DNA from: Diphasiastrum complanatum | Taxonomy: Eukaryota > Streptophyta > Lycopodiopsida > Lycopodiales > Lycopodiaceae | Assembly: GCA_029204225.1 (NCBI GenBank) | Contig: CM055092.1 | Span: 16,485,921 to 16,549,920, forward strand | DNA length: 64,000 bases | Reading direction: 5' to 3' | Shown: one piece after another, positions 1 through 10,998 of the stretch | How positions within the stretch are numbered: the stretch's first letter is position 1 | Layout of the letters: each line of letters opens with the position of its first letter | Position numbers and translations under genes: made by a program | The notes under the pieces: generated by a model | Database searches by the model: none | The model's input: the letters and a program-made list of their open reading frames with translations, nothing else | What the model was told of the DNA's origin: nothing

Positions 1-54
1 GTCAACATAAATTTATACTAGTTCGCTTGCGATATGTAACAGACAGGAGAATCA

Positions 55-450
55 TCACTTGAATATGCATAAGTTAATCCGAGACACATTTGAAATTTTG
101 AATTTATCTGTAGTAGAGGAAAGAACTAAAGCCATGAGGGCTCGAGCCTGATCTGCCAATAATGGTGTATGATAAAACACATCAATAGGCTCCCAAGTGG
201 CCTCCTCAAGAGGACGACCATCCCACTGTACTAAAAACTGAACCTGCCTACGACGTCGACTATACTGAAGGCGAACCTGATGGATGGCAGCTGGCAAAAA
301 AGGGAACAGCTTTGGCTCTGTAGGAAACGTGAGATCACGAGGAGCATCATCCTCAATGGCAGCTCGTAACAGGATAACATGAAAGATATCACAAGCTCGT
401 GTAGAATCAGGCAATTGTAACCCGTATGTAACAAGGCTGAGGCGATCCAA
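55..450 (-). pseudogene. Chromodomain end of gypsy polyprotein
   Basis: The 131-codon minus frame contains VQFLVQWDGRPLEEATWEP, the core of a chromodomain, which in chromoviral integrases helps target insertion to marked chromatin. Upstream residues (DRLSLVTYGLQLP, LPAAIHQVRLQY) resemble the linker between the integrase core and the chromodomain. It is the last recognisable coding part of the element, and the chromodomain itself looks continuous. Confidence 0.85.
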
Positions 451-945
451 GATACAGTAAGGCCCATAATAACATGGTGCAAGCTTCTCAGTAGAAGCGT
501 GACCCTGAACAAAGTGATGACGTGCAAAGCGTAACTGGAGGTAAACTTATATCACCAACCTAAAACTCAACATGACGACGATGACGATCAACAGAAGTCT
601 GATAGCACTGTTGAACATGCTATAAGTGAGTAGTACCCCTAGCAATAAGCTCACGAGCACCGAATTAAAAAAAAGCAATGGTAAATGGTGTATCATCAGG
701 AGGAAGAGGCACCCCTGGCAAAAGTGGAGCATACTCATGAGCCAATAAGAAAGGTGAAACTCCAGTGCTGGTACTAACAGAGCTATTATAGCTATACTCT
801 CCCAAACATAAATGCTGGTCCCAATCCTTCCCGGAAGGAGAAACAAAATGTCAAAGGTAATCCTCAAGGATCCGATTAAGGACCTCAGTCTGCCCATCAG
901 CAGGAGAATGATAAGTAGTACCCATCATAAGCTGTACATCCAAAA
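451..945 (-). pseudogene. Integrase, C-terminal half (gypsy)
   Basis: Read on the minus strand near 700-905, a frame gives ADGQTEVLNRILEDYL, a stop, then HFVSPSGKDWDQHLCLGEYS. This is the conserved region around the third catalytic residue (Glu) of a Ty3/gypsy integrase and what follows it. The first two catalytic Asp regions are missing: sequence jumps directly from early RNase H to this point near 905-950. The part cannot be active. Confidence 0.8.
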
Positions 946-2036
946 TACACATAAGCTCTATCCAGAACGTGAGCACCTAAACCAATAGCACTAGCATCAG
1001 TCTCAACAATGAAACGCTGATCAAACTGGGGGAGACAGATAACAGTAGCAGAAACAATGGCATGAGGTAAAGCATCAAAATCAGTTTGACACTCAGAAGT
1101 CCAAACAAAGGTATGAGACTTCTTAAGTAACGAATAAAGCGGAGCGGCCATAGTGGCGAAATACTTAACAGGACGACGAAGATGGGTAGCCATATCTAAA
1201 AACATATGAACACATGCCAATTCTCAATAGCCTGAACTTTCCGAGGATCAAGACAAATATGTCCACCACAAATAAGAAAATCCAAAAATTCGATTTCAGT
1301 CACGGCAAAAGAACATTCGGACAATTTGGCAAACATTTGATGCTTAACAAGTAATTCAAATACAGATGATAGATGTTTCACGTGATCAGACAAAGAAGTA
1401 CTAAAAACAAGAATGTCATCAAAATAAACTAATACACAAACACCTAGAAGAGGACGTAACATATTATTCATAGCATTATGAAATGTAGGTGGACCATCCT
1501 GAACACCAAATGGAAGAACACGAAACTCATACAAACCTAAATGAGTACAAAATGCAGTCAATTGCCAAGCTGATCAAAAAGGTCATCCATGTGAGGTATA
1601 GGATACTGATTACGGATAGTAAGCTTGTTTAAAGCATGATAGTCAATGCAAAGGCATTTGGTTCCATCTTTCTTGGCAACAAGGAGGACAGGGGCACCAA
1701 AGGACTATGGCTAGGAACAATGAGGCCCTGACGTAAAAGGAAAGCAATCTTGAGCTGAACCTCATCACGTTCATCTTTAGACATACAATATGGATCTCGA
1801 GAAGGTGGGGAAGCACCAGGAATAAGATCAATATGGTGAGTGACATCTCGTAATGGTGGCAGAGATGTAGGTTCTGAAAGGACAATAGAATGCCGATGCA
1901 ATAAGTCAAAAATCACATGAGGAAGAGGACCCATGGATGGAGTAGGAGGAGCAGCAACTGATGTACTCTGAATGTAAAGAAGAGCTGCACCCTGAGCCTT
2001 TGGCAGGCTATGCATAAACTGCTTCCCAGCAACCAA
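910..2036 (-). pseudogene. Reverse transcriptase and start of RNase H (gypsy)
   Basis: Three overlapping minus frames carry the domain. 1629-2036 has the RT N-terminus (HHIDLIPGASPPSRDPYCMS). 1196-1561 has the palm with the active-site YFDD (VLVYFDDILVFS). 897-1220 has thumb/connection and the RNase H start (FIVETDASAIGLGAHV). The frame changes between blocks, near 1561-1629 and 1196-1220, so it is a pseudogene despite an intact YxDD. RNase H stops after the GLGAHV motif because of an internal deletion. Confidence 0.88.
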
Positions 2037-2048
2037 CTAGTAGTCACC

Positions 2049-2420
2049 CTAGGAATCAATACCGGAAAGTAAATAATGCCGACCAGCATGTGTAGAAGAC
2101 AGAGTCTGCTGAGAAAGATCCACAGCAATAATACCAAGCGACGAAAACCAATCTGCACCAAGAATAATGTCATAGTGCTCCAGAGGAATAATATAGAAAT
2201 TTGTCTGTCTAGAGAAGTCACCAATGCTATAGTCCAAGCCCTGAAACATCTGAGAGCTGATAATGTGAGCTAGCAACCTCGACACTAAGAGACTGTGTAG
2301 AAGAAATAGGTGTAGTAAAAATTTTGGTGAAAATATAACTGCTAATAAATGAGTGTACTGCCAGTATCCACCAAAGCACTATACTCTTGTCCCAAAATGT
2401 GAACACGCAACCGAATAGAA
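2049..2420 (-). pseudogene. Retroviral-type aspartic protease (gypsy)
   Basis: On the minus strand near 2350-2385 the catalytic triad appears as ALVDTGST, but the following residues HSFIS continue only in another frame, so a small indel lies directly after the active site. The C-terminal part (HYDIILGADWFSSLGI, 2049-2285) carries the family's hydrophobic ILGxDW motif. The domain order is that of a Ty3/gypsy protease and the gene is broken. Confidence 0.8.
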
Positions 2421-2582
2421 TGAGGACGAGGATGCCCATCCCAAGTAGCATAAGCAAGCTATGCATGGCAAGCGGCAGAAACAGGATCATCAAGAAGGGG
2501 GTCAGCTGGCTCATCAACAGAATGTGAGTCAAGAGTATCAAAAATCTGGATATAAACATCAAAATCATCAGAAGTAAGAGCC

Positions 2583-3757
2583 TCATGGTAACAGCGGTAG
2601 GAGGAGCAGAAGACTGTCGGCAATCACGGGGTAGATGATCTGGATCTTACAGCAATAACAGAGGCGCTTTCGCTGAATCTTAGCAAACTCTATGGCTGAA
2701 TAACGACGAACAAAGGTAGGACGAGGTGTAGAAGGGCGAAGAGGAACAATAGAAGAAGAAGCCAAAGTAGGAGAAGCAGTGGAAAGAGAGCAATAAAAAC
2801 GAGAAGAAGTGGACAACTCAGGATACTTATGTTGTAGGGTAGTAGCCAAGGAGATAGCATCGGAGAGAGTAGGAGGCTGAAAAGAGGAAACATCATATCG
2901 TAAGGAGCCTCCAAGACCAGCAATAAAACGTGAAATAAGCTCTGTAGAATAAAGATCAGTAAAGAGGTAGGAAAGCTCAATAAACTGATCAATATAAGTA
3001 GTCAAATTACTAGTATGGCAAAGGCTACGAAACAGATCACATTGGCGAACCAACCACTGTGGGTCAATCATAGTCATACAAAGATCATGACGAAAAGTAG
3101 GCCATATATATAATCCCTCACGAGTAGGCTCAGAGCGATAGACTTGCCACCAAGTATGAGCTCGACCATCTAAATGTAACGCAGCCAACTGCACTTTCGG
3201 GGTTTCAGTCTTGGGATACATAAGAAAATAGGTCTCTAACTTAGAGAACTAGTTTTTCAAAATATTCCCATCACATGAACCAGAATAAGTAGTAAGCTAG
3301 ATGCGATCATGAAAATCACGAGCAAAATGAGCCTCAAGTTTACTCGAAAAAGTAGGAGAAGGAAATCCTGGTGGTGGTACAGAAGACCCGAAAGGAAACC
3401 CATAAGGACTAGCACTATATGAAGGGAGACCAAACATACTACCAAAAGCACCTCCTGAAGATGGAGATGGAGCAGGAGCAGGCGTACTCAAAATAGGAAA
3501 TAAAGGTGCTGTACCAGGACGATGAAGAATGTCTGGGGGGGTGGTATCCCCTCATGGTAGGATATCTCAAGGCTAAAAAGAACACGATCAATACAACTCT
3601 CAAGATGATCCATGCGAGAATCGATATGTGTAAAACGATCATCTAAAGAGATCTGCAGAGGGTCTTCTGATGAAGAAGTCGTCATAGGAACTAAGGAAAA
3701 GACAAAAACTTGAGGGAGAGGACGTTTGTCGTCATCACAACTTAGTCTGACTTCCAA
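2583..3757 (-). pseudogene. Gag capsid (gypsy)
   Basis: The 212-codon frame at 2583-3221 contains the gag domain (LAALHLDGRAHTWWQVY, then LTTYIDQFIELSYLF), followed by a Ser/Pro-rich tail and a damaged zinc knuckle (LCYCC). The N-terminal part continues in other frames at 3297-3491 and 3488-3757, so at least two frameshifts separate the start from the capsid core. This is the structural protein that packages element RNA; here it is non-functional. Confidence 0.8.
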
Positions 3758-3984
3758 AATGGTTTAGGGTTTAGGGTTCTAACAAAATGGAAAAAATGGA
3801 AAGAGGAAGGTGTGAGGCAACAAATATAAACAGGAATAGGAGCTAAAAAGAGCAGTATGTGAGCAGAAAGACAGCAAGTACGTGCAAAAAGGAAGTGCAA
3901 AAAGAGCGCAACGATACCTGGGTGGGTGCTAATCCGTCGTCCACTCGGTAGTGCCAACAAAGGGAGGTAAAAGCTGAAGTTAAT

Positions 3985-4590
3985 AGGGCACTAGGCAACA
4001 ACTACCAAGATCCACAATATGCTAACGAATAGGCTGAAAAAGGTGCTGAAGTAAGGCGCTGAACAGCCTCCAATCAATAATTGAAACAGACAGCAAGTCG
4101 ATGAAGAGAACCGCTAAAAATGAGACAGTAGTAGGGCAATGGGCAGCAGCTACCAAATCTGAAAAAAAAAAATGAAAAGTAATGGTGATGTAGGGCACTG
4201 GACAGCCTCCAATCAATATAAAAAATGGACAGCAAATCGGTGACGAAAAGTGTTGAAAATGATGAGGTAGTAGGACGCTGGATAGCAACTACCAAATTTG
4301 CAAAAACAATGAAAATATGCCAAAAAAATCGACAAAAGTGATGGGTTAGCAGGGCGTTAGACAAGCCTCCACCAAAACCGCAAAAAATGATGAAGAAATC
4401 ATCGAAAGTGATGGGCAGTAGGGTGCTGGACAGCCACCACCAATATGCAAAAACGACGGAGAAAATCGATGAAAGTGATGGGTGGTAGAGCGTTGGACAG
4501 CCTCCACCAATCTGCAGGAAAGTTGATGGAAAAAATCAATGAAAGTGATGGGTGGTAGGGCACTGGACAACCTCCACCAATCTGTAGGAA
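3985..4590 (-). repeat. Tandem repeat array in gypsy leader
   Basis: Between primer site and gag, a degenerate unit of about 65-80 bp recurs roughly eight times. It is recognised on the plus strand by 'ggcrctggacagcctccacc' followed by 'gaaaatcgatgaaagtgatg'. The last units near the primer site (about 4421-4590) are most alike. Such minisatellites are common in untranslated leaders of plant gypsy elements; no coding role is evident. Confidence 0.75.
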
Positions 4591-4593
4591 AGT

Positions 4594-4605
4594 GCTCTTA
4601 TACCA
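4594..4605 (-). other. Primer-binding site (initiator Met tRNA type)
   Basis: The minus strand reads TGGTATAAGAGC, one base off the canonical plant TGGTATCAGAGC. It lies a few bases inside the LTR end, where first-strand synthesis begins. Confidence 0.8.
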
Positions 4606-4606
4606 A

Positions 4607-5026
4607 GTTACAAGCTAAGATTCACTAGCTATGCTAGAAAGCATGACTTAAGCTAGAAAGCAAGAAGAGAGAATGCTTAAGGAGGCTAAAGAGGAGCAAT
4701 CATCATAAACTGAATAAAGGAATACAATGCTGCCCTACTTATACCCTCTCCCTGAATCAAATGGAGGATTCAAAAAAGAGAGGAAAAAGGATTTGGAGAG
4801 AAAATAGTGCACCCTCCCAATAGGAGGACCCCCACTCCAAGTCAATGTGACCAAGTCCTAAAAATATAACCAAATAGGGCCCAAGGCCAATATATGAATA
4901 AAAAGGGCCCTAAGGCCTGGTTATGCATAATAACAATAAAAGAATGGACGCGGCGAATGTAATGAGCCAAGCCCATAACTCTTGTAAACATAGTATATGT
5001 GATGACATTAGGTTTGGATCGTCACA
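4607..5026 (-). repeat. 5' LTR of the gypsy element
   Basis: The minus strand begins TGTGACGATCCAAACC at 5026, the usual start of plant gypsy LTRs (TGTRACGAYCC), and runs about 420 bp to the primer site. The inner end is approximate because no clean CA terminus is seen. The partner LTR is outside the window. Confidence 0.75.
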
Positions 5027-6840
5027 AATATCAAAAATGTGATTTTGTAAAGATCGAGCATTCAATGAATAGATGTGCATTGTACTAGAATGAACTCATG
5101 TGTCAAATATAGACAAATACCATTTTGCAGAGGTACAAACTTATTTGCTCTCAATTTATGCATTTCTATCAAGTTAAAAATTGTTTGCTTGCAAGGGCAA
5201 AACGAAATGTAGGTTATGTATATTGCGTACACGTGTCAATGTTGTATATGCTACACCATGCTATCAAATACCGTTTGGATTAAAAATTAACGTGTTCATA
5301 GTTAGTCCTTGTGCACAATGTGCAACTGCAACACGAATTGGAAATGTCTTCTAGTTATTGTATAAAGCAGAGCGTCCAATTTGGAATTCTTTTACGATTT
5401 TGTGAATTCGAGTCCAATTCTTGTTTATATCATACAATTTATATATATGAGAATGTTCATACTTTGTTTTTTAACCTATTGTGATATCAAAAAATTCAAT
5501 CCATATAATGTCGATTGCTTGAATTGTTGTTTTTGTTTAAAAAATACCATCTGCACCGTTAGCAAGTCCATCTTCAATATCTATATTTGTGCCACAAATT
5601 TCAACGAGCATTCCGATTTTATAACTTGTATTGTATTCAAGAGTGCAACGGTTTGGGCAAGGTTATTCCAAATTGAAATTTTGTGACTGCATGTATTAGA
5701 ACGTAAGTCAATAGTTTGAAACATAAATGTTTTACCAACTGATTTTCAAAAGCATGTCTATTGCATTCATGCACATTTTTGTTTGTTTGACATACATGGT
5801 GTATTTGGTATAGATAGATATGGTACATAAAAATGACTATTTAACCAATCTAAATGTGTTGTTGTTGTGTGCACATAGTCTATTTAGCACACCAATAAAA
5901 TATGTACTGTTTGCAATAGTTCATAGCATTTTAGTAATGTGTGCCAATAGGACTTTTCAAATAAATTCGTTGTTTTGTCTACGTCTCAAATATCCAAGAA
6001 TCACATACGAGTCCAACTTGGAATGTCACCACATGTAATGACATCATGATACATTTTATAGCCAAATGAATCCCAATAAATGATAAAAGTGATGGAGAAT
6101 TTTATATTAAAATGAATCCCAATCCTTAAAGCCAAGATTTGAATGTAACAAACGTTCAATGTTAATGTCACAGACTATTTTTTTTATGAGTTTAAGGTAG
6201 CGAAAGTGTCATCTATTTAATTTTATTACAAAACTTTTTTAATCATTCATTTATTTTACAAGACACCTTGTCTTTAAGTTGCATCATAATGGGCAATGTC
6301 TTTCTTAGCTTTAATGCATGAGTACTAAGCTATTGTGATTATTTGCTATAAGATATGACTAGGTTTAAGAATATTCAAATGGAAAATTTCTTATTTTTTG
6401 AAATTGTAAAAAAAATGAATGCAACGATTTCAATGCTTTTAGCCAACCTCAACACAACATCTACTAGCATTTTTTTTTGTTGCAACAATACATCTACAAT
6501 ATATATTACACAATACATATAGTCTTCTAAGTTGAGAAAATCATGGAATCATTGTGCTCCCAAATATCCACATTTCATGCACAAAGGTGGATTAGAGATG
6601 AGGTCTCCATAGACGATAAATTGATCAAGCAATAGAGTGATAAAATAAAATTTATCACCTCTAAAACCATTGAATTAATTTTAGATTTTCGTTTTTCATT
6701 GGAATTTAATTGAACAAAAATATTCTTTGGAAGTTGATGTGTGAGTCTTCAATCCAATGGGAGGGGGGGGGGGGGGGGGGGGGGGGGTTTTAAAAAGGTG
6801 ACGTACTAGAACCCACCTTGGAACCTAGAGACTTGTCTAC
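5027..6840. other. AT-rich sequence without a recognised gene
   Basis: I see no coherent protein, RNA or element here. Short frames at 5381-5686 and 5820-6038 have no recognisable motif and look like chance frames in AT-rich DNA. The only striking item is the poly-G run near 6763. Confidence 0.6.
6763..6787 (+). repeat. Homopolymer G tract (about 25 G)
   Basis: An uninterrupted run of about 25 G follows 'ggga' in otherwise AT-rich DNA. The length is prone to sequencing error and strand slippage. Confidence 0.9.
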
Positions 6841-6913
6841 GCCATGCCATATTGAAAATGTTATATATAACTAGAGATCTACTTTCACAATATGGTTGGA
6901 TAATAGTGTTCTT

Positions 6914-7031
6914 GGGAGCCATACTTCAATCTGATAAAACGAAATCTGCTGCTCACATAACAAATGCCAATCCATCTTGTAGATGCATGCGTGGAAGGCA
7001 GAAGCCTAGGGAGCCATACTTCAATCTGATA
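6914..7031 (+). repeat. 23-bp exact direct repeat pair
   Basis: A 23-bp string beginning 'gggagccatacttcaatctg' occurs at 6914-6936 and again at 7009-7031, 95 bp apart. No element boundary is evident at either copy. Confidence 0.85.
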
Positions 7032-7687
7032 GCTTCCCCAGGACCTAGATCTCTGCTTCATTGCTTACTCCCTGAGGCTGTTGACTCCGAAATACCTTAG
7101 CTTCCTTCAAGATACCTGCAGCTGTGCCTTTCGGATGGGAGGAAGTCCCTGGTAAGCCCAAGATAGATCTTGCCAACAGCAAGCGTAATTGGTCACTGCA
7201 GCTCCCTCCTCGTTTGCTCAGCAAAACAGCTACACATGCTTACAATGAGCAGATTCAAGAGATTCAACACACTTACAATGAAAAACCCTACTGATCCAAG
7301 AACTGATTCATATGCTACCACTAACATCTCAACTGTGAGGACAGTTTACCAAAGTGCTGTCAACATGCAACACATGCACGAAGTACTACAATGCAGGACG
7401 CTATCTATGTAGCATGTGTCCAGCTAAAAGGAGGTGCTACAATGCCAAAATGGTTAAGCAAGAGGATCTGGTAGTTTAAAACTAATATAATTTTAGTCAT
7501 ACTGATTCGCCAAGAAGCAACCCTTCAGGCCTTTGCACATTTCTAAGAGAGGAAGCAAAACAGTTTAGTACGAACTCCTCTGCTCATAAAGAATAATAAT
7601 TTTTTGGCTGCGAGCAGTGTTTACGGGTTCTAAACTCAAAATGCCGGTCAGGGGTCCGTTTCCTATATTATAGAAGAGCAAAAACTG
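7032..7687. other. Single-copy-like DNA between repeats and H4; no gene assigned
   Basis: This part is visibly less AT-rich than 5027-6840 and shows no retroelement motif. Short frames exist on both strands (for example 7170-7412 plus), but none has a recognisable domain. It may hold untranslated sequence or exons of a flanking host gene. Confidence 0.45.
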
Positions 7688-7717
7688 CCATCAACGATGG
7701 TGGTGTTTCAAAACACC
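7688..7717 (-). other. Two adjacent 3' hairpins downstream of H4
   Basis: On the H4 sense strand the first hairpin is GGTGTTTTGAAACACC (7702-7717): six base pairs and a 4-nt loop, about 30 nt after the stop. CCATCGTTGATGG (7688-7700) follows immediately as a second hairpin. Both are exact inverted repeats. Six pairs with a 4-nt loop is the shape of the histone 3' stem-loop of animals and green algae, but the internal bases differ from its consensus, and land-plant histone mRNAs are normally polyadenylated. Confidence 0.5.
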
Positions 7718-7746
7718 ATTTATGATATTACAGAAAAGAGATGGAT

Positions 7747-8118
<372 letters not shown>

Positions 8119-8187
8119 CTACAATGCGATTGCGATCCACCAAAATGCCCACAGAACTCCGATGACTCGTAAAGGGAGGAGAATGCG

Positions 8188-8196
8188 TTTTTATGG
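8188..8196 (-). promoter_or_regulatory. TATA-like box of H4
   Basis: The minus strand reads CCATAAAAA about 130 bp upstream of the H4 ATG. Transcription would start near 8160, giving a leader of about 100 nt. Assigned by position and sequence only. Confidence 0.5.
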
Positions 8197-8322
8197 CTCC
8201 ATCGATGTCGAGCTACTAGTATGAGTGGGAACGAATCGTGACCGTCCGCTTAAGCATCAACGATTGTGATTGTCAATTTGCGAATTATGAATTCAGCCAA
8301 CCAGAGCGAGGAAAGAAGCGAA

Positions 8323-8340
8323 CGCGGATGCATGACGTGG
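8323..8340 (-). promoter_or_regulatory. Histone type I promoter element (hexamer plus octamer)
   Basis: The minus strand reads CCACGTCATGCATCCGCG. The described plant histone type I element is CCACGTCANCGATCCGCG, so only two defined positions differ (the CG swapped to GC). It joins the ACGTCA hexamer (bZIP site) to an octamer-like ATCCGCG, which drive S-phase transcription in plant H3 and H4 genes. It lies about 265 bp above the H4 ATG in the correct orientation. Confidence 0.85.
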
Positions 8341-8949
8341 CGCTGAGTCTTTTTTGGGGCTGTAAGGTAGGTATGCAATACACTTTTATGAAAATTCCTT
8401 GTAATCATTTGGCCTTGTCTTGGCAAGAATGTGCATGGTTCCACCGTCATAACGTAGCATTTGTTAGCAATGATATCGGACACATGGCATCATCCGATTG
8501 GTTAAGAACAGGCATCTAGATTTTGTGCCATAGTAAAGGGTTGCAACCAGATTTCACCTAGACCGTCCATCTCCAAATGTTACGTCATGTATCGTTTATC
8601 CGACAGTGCACTACAACCTTGTAGCTAGATTCACCCCCCACGGCTCATCTTGCTTCAGGCTGTAGTGCCCCTCCTCATGAACGATACATAGTACATATAG
8701 AAGAAATAAAGATTGTGATGCCTACCTCAAACATAGATCACAATCTCTGGAAACACCCTTTATTTTTCTAAATTTGTAAAACGACACTCTCTCTCCTCCT
8801 CCTCAACAATCACTCTTCCTTCGTTACTGCTCCAAGCCTCACAATCTTTGATGACCCTTTATTTTCGTAAATTTTGGCAATGGGCAATCTCTCCGTCGTT
8901 ACTCTTGTCACCAACATAGCTCCGCCACAATCATTCTTCTTTCACTCCC
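8328..8949. repeat. H4 upstream block, copy 1
   Basis: From inside the type I element outward, about 620 bp are repeated in the same orientation at 19073-19699. Shared strings include 'ggccttgtcttggcaagaat', 'gcaaccagatttcaccta' and 'gaaataaagattgtg'. This copy adjoins the real H4 gene and keeps more CpG dinucleotides. It ends in CACTC, where copia-derived sequence begins. Confidence 0.88.
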
Positions 8950-9404
8950 ACTTGAGATCAATAATGGGTTGCCCAATATAGTGTTGAATGGTCTAAGGTC
9001 AATAGGTACAAGCCCTTAGATAGTTAATGGAAGATTGTGAGTCAAGTCAAAGATAAATAAGGTGCATCAAAAGTTTTTTTTTTCATTCTTGCACAGGAGG
9101 ATATTGGATTGGTTGGTTACTTTATACTAAACTTATGACATGCATGGAAATTAGTTGTGGAGATGCAAGTGAAATAATGCTCCAATGTGTAGCATGTTGA
9201 TGATAGACAGAAATACAATTTTAAGTATGCAATTTAATTATTCGGCAAACAGTTGTATTTCGATCGTTTTTATCTACAATGTAATATGTGATTCATTTAT
9301 TCGGTAAATATTTGTGTTGATCAATTTTATCTACTACACGATTGAAAAGTAGTTGTAAATTGATATCCATTCAACATCATGGAATGACAATCTATTTAAT
9401 TCCT
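8945..9404 (-). repeat. 3' interior of copia family E, left part
   Basis: Starting at CACTCCCACTTGAGATC, the sequence matches 30712-31080 closely ('ggatattggattggttggtt', 'gtagcatgttgatgatag'). In copy E this DNA begins exactly at the inner edge of the 3' LTR. The minus strand AAGTGGGAGTG is therefore its polypurine tract. Here the LTR is missing and H4 upstream DNA takes its place. Copia B splits the block at 9404. Confidence 0.8.
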
Positions 9405-9669
9405 TGTCAAGAATTAGATATGCAACATCAAGCATTCACCGTAAGCAATCACCACAAGAAGGCGGAAGAAGAACACGCATTGTCACTCTATCACACTAAC
9501 ACATACAGAATGTAAAAATGTACAAAATAAACCCTGAACCCCTGATAGAGAGAGAAAACCTACGAGTAGACTAATAGACTAGCCTAAGACTAATCACAGC
9601 TGGTCACAGCTGTCAACATTAATGTACCTCGTAAACAGTAACAATGAAGTTTATCATTGATTTCTAACA
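9405..9669 (-). repeat. 3' LTR of copia B
   Basis: On the minus strand it runs from TGTTAGAAATCAATG at 9669 to ATTCTTGACA at 9405. The polypurine tract TTGAGGGAGAG adjoins it at 9670-9680. TTCCT duplication lies at 9400-9404. Confidence 0.95.
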
Positions 9670-10950
9670 CTCTCCCTCAATGATAAAATTACATTCTTCT
9701 ATTCCTAATAGAGTATGAAACCTCTCAAATTTACATCTACCTAATGACTTAGTAAAAATATCTACCATTTGATCTTCAGATTTACAAAAAACAAGATCAA
9801 TGGCTCCATCAAGAATTTTCTCTCGAACAAAATGGTAGTGTATTTCGATGTGTTTGGTTCGAGCATGTAGAACTGGATTTTTGGCAAGGTGAATGCAACT
9901 TTGATTATCGCAAGATATAGTAGTCGCATCCACCTGTGGTTGACTTAAATCCACAAGCAATCTTCGCAACCATACCGCTTCTTGTGTAGCATTGCTGAGT
10001 GCTCGATATTCAGCTTCCATCGATGATAAGGCTACTGTAGATTGCTTTCTGTTGCTCCATGAAATTGCAGCTGTACCATAACTGAATGTATAACCACTGG
10101 TAGATCTTATATCATCAATATTACCTGCCCAATCGACATCTGTATAACCTACCAACATTGGCACTTCAGGCTTATCATACTTCAAACCAAAATTCAATGT
10201 CCCTCGAATGTATCTGAGAATACGTTTAGCAGACTTCCAATGTGCTTGACTAGGATCTTGCATAAATTGACTAACAACACCAACAACATAAGAAATATCA
10301 GGTCGTGTGTGTGTCAAATAAATCAAACTACCCACCAGCTGTCTATACAAATAAGCATCCACTTTCTCAGATTCATCATATGCAGTAAGCTTCATGTTGA
10401 CATCCATAGGTGTACTCAAAGGCTTACAATCCTGCATATTGAACTTATAAAACAAATCTCGTGCATATTTGCTTTGTGTAAGAAAGACCATGTCTTCCTT
10501 TTGCCATACTTCAATGCCAAGACAATAGTGCATCAATCCTAGATCACTCATGTCAAAAGCATTAGAAAGATCCGATTTTATTTCATCAATTAAACCCTCA
10601 TTACTTCTTGTAATAATCAAATCATCCACGTACAACACAATGAACACTATATCTGAGTCTTGCCTTAGAATGTAAAGATTAGGATCAGCATCACTCTTTA
10701 CCATTCCCCTTCGCTTGAAGTGTTCATCAATGCAAGAGTACCACGCCCGTGGTGCTTGCTTCAATCCACAAATGGCTTTGTTGAGCTTACAAACGAGATG
10801 CTCTCTCTCTGGCTCAACAAATCCTTGAGGTTGTACTAAGTACACCTCTTCATCCAGCACTCCATTAAGAAAATCAAATTTAACGTCCATTTGCTGGATC
10901 TTCCAACCATAGAAAACAGAAATAGCAATGATAGAACGTATAGTTACCAT
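9664..10950 (-). pseudogene. Copia B RT (C-terminal) and RNase H
   Basis: A 428-codon open minus frame. Early residues cover RT fingers/palm (WKIQQMDVKFDFLNGVLDEE, then ICGLKQAPRAWYS), the active site is YVDDLII, and later residues form RNase H (YTDVDWAGN, SSMEAEYRALS, SCDNQSCIHLAKNP). RT copies element RNA and RNase H removes it. The frame is long and keeps catalytic residues, but its N-terminal part is cut off by one TAG at 10999. The stop codon is made by the first bases of the 3' LTR (TGTTAG). Confidence 0.92.
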
Positions 10951-10998
10951 CTTAGCTACAGGTGCGAAGATTTCCTCAAAATCAATACCTTCCTGCTG

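Larger units (their letters stand above)
1..5026 (-). mobile_element. Ty3/gypsy chromovirus-type LTR retrotransposon, decayed, 3' end off window
   Basis: Reading the minus strand from 5026 down, the order is LTR, primer-binding site, tandem-repeat leader, gag, protease, RT, start of RNase H, end of integrase and chromodomain. Protease-RT-RNase H-integrase order with a C-terminal chromodomain is the hallmark of plant chromoviruses (Ty3/gypsy). The frame is broken by frameshifts and stops, and a deletion fuses early RNase H to late integrase. The 3' LTR is not visible and should lie left of base 1. Confidence 0.9.

Noticed and set aside
6763-6787. G tract considered as a G-quadruplex regulatory element
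   Set aside because: A single homopolymer of uncertain length with no nearby gene; more likely slippage or sequencing artefact.
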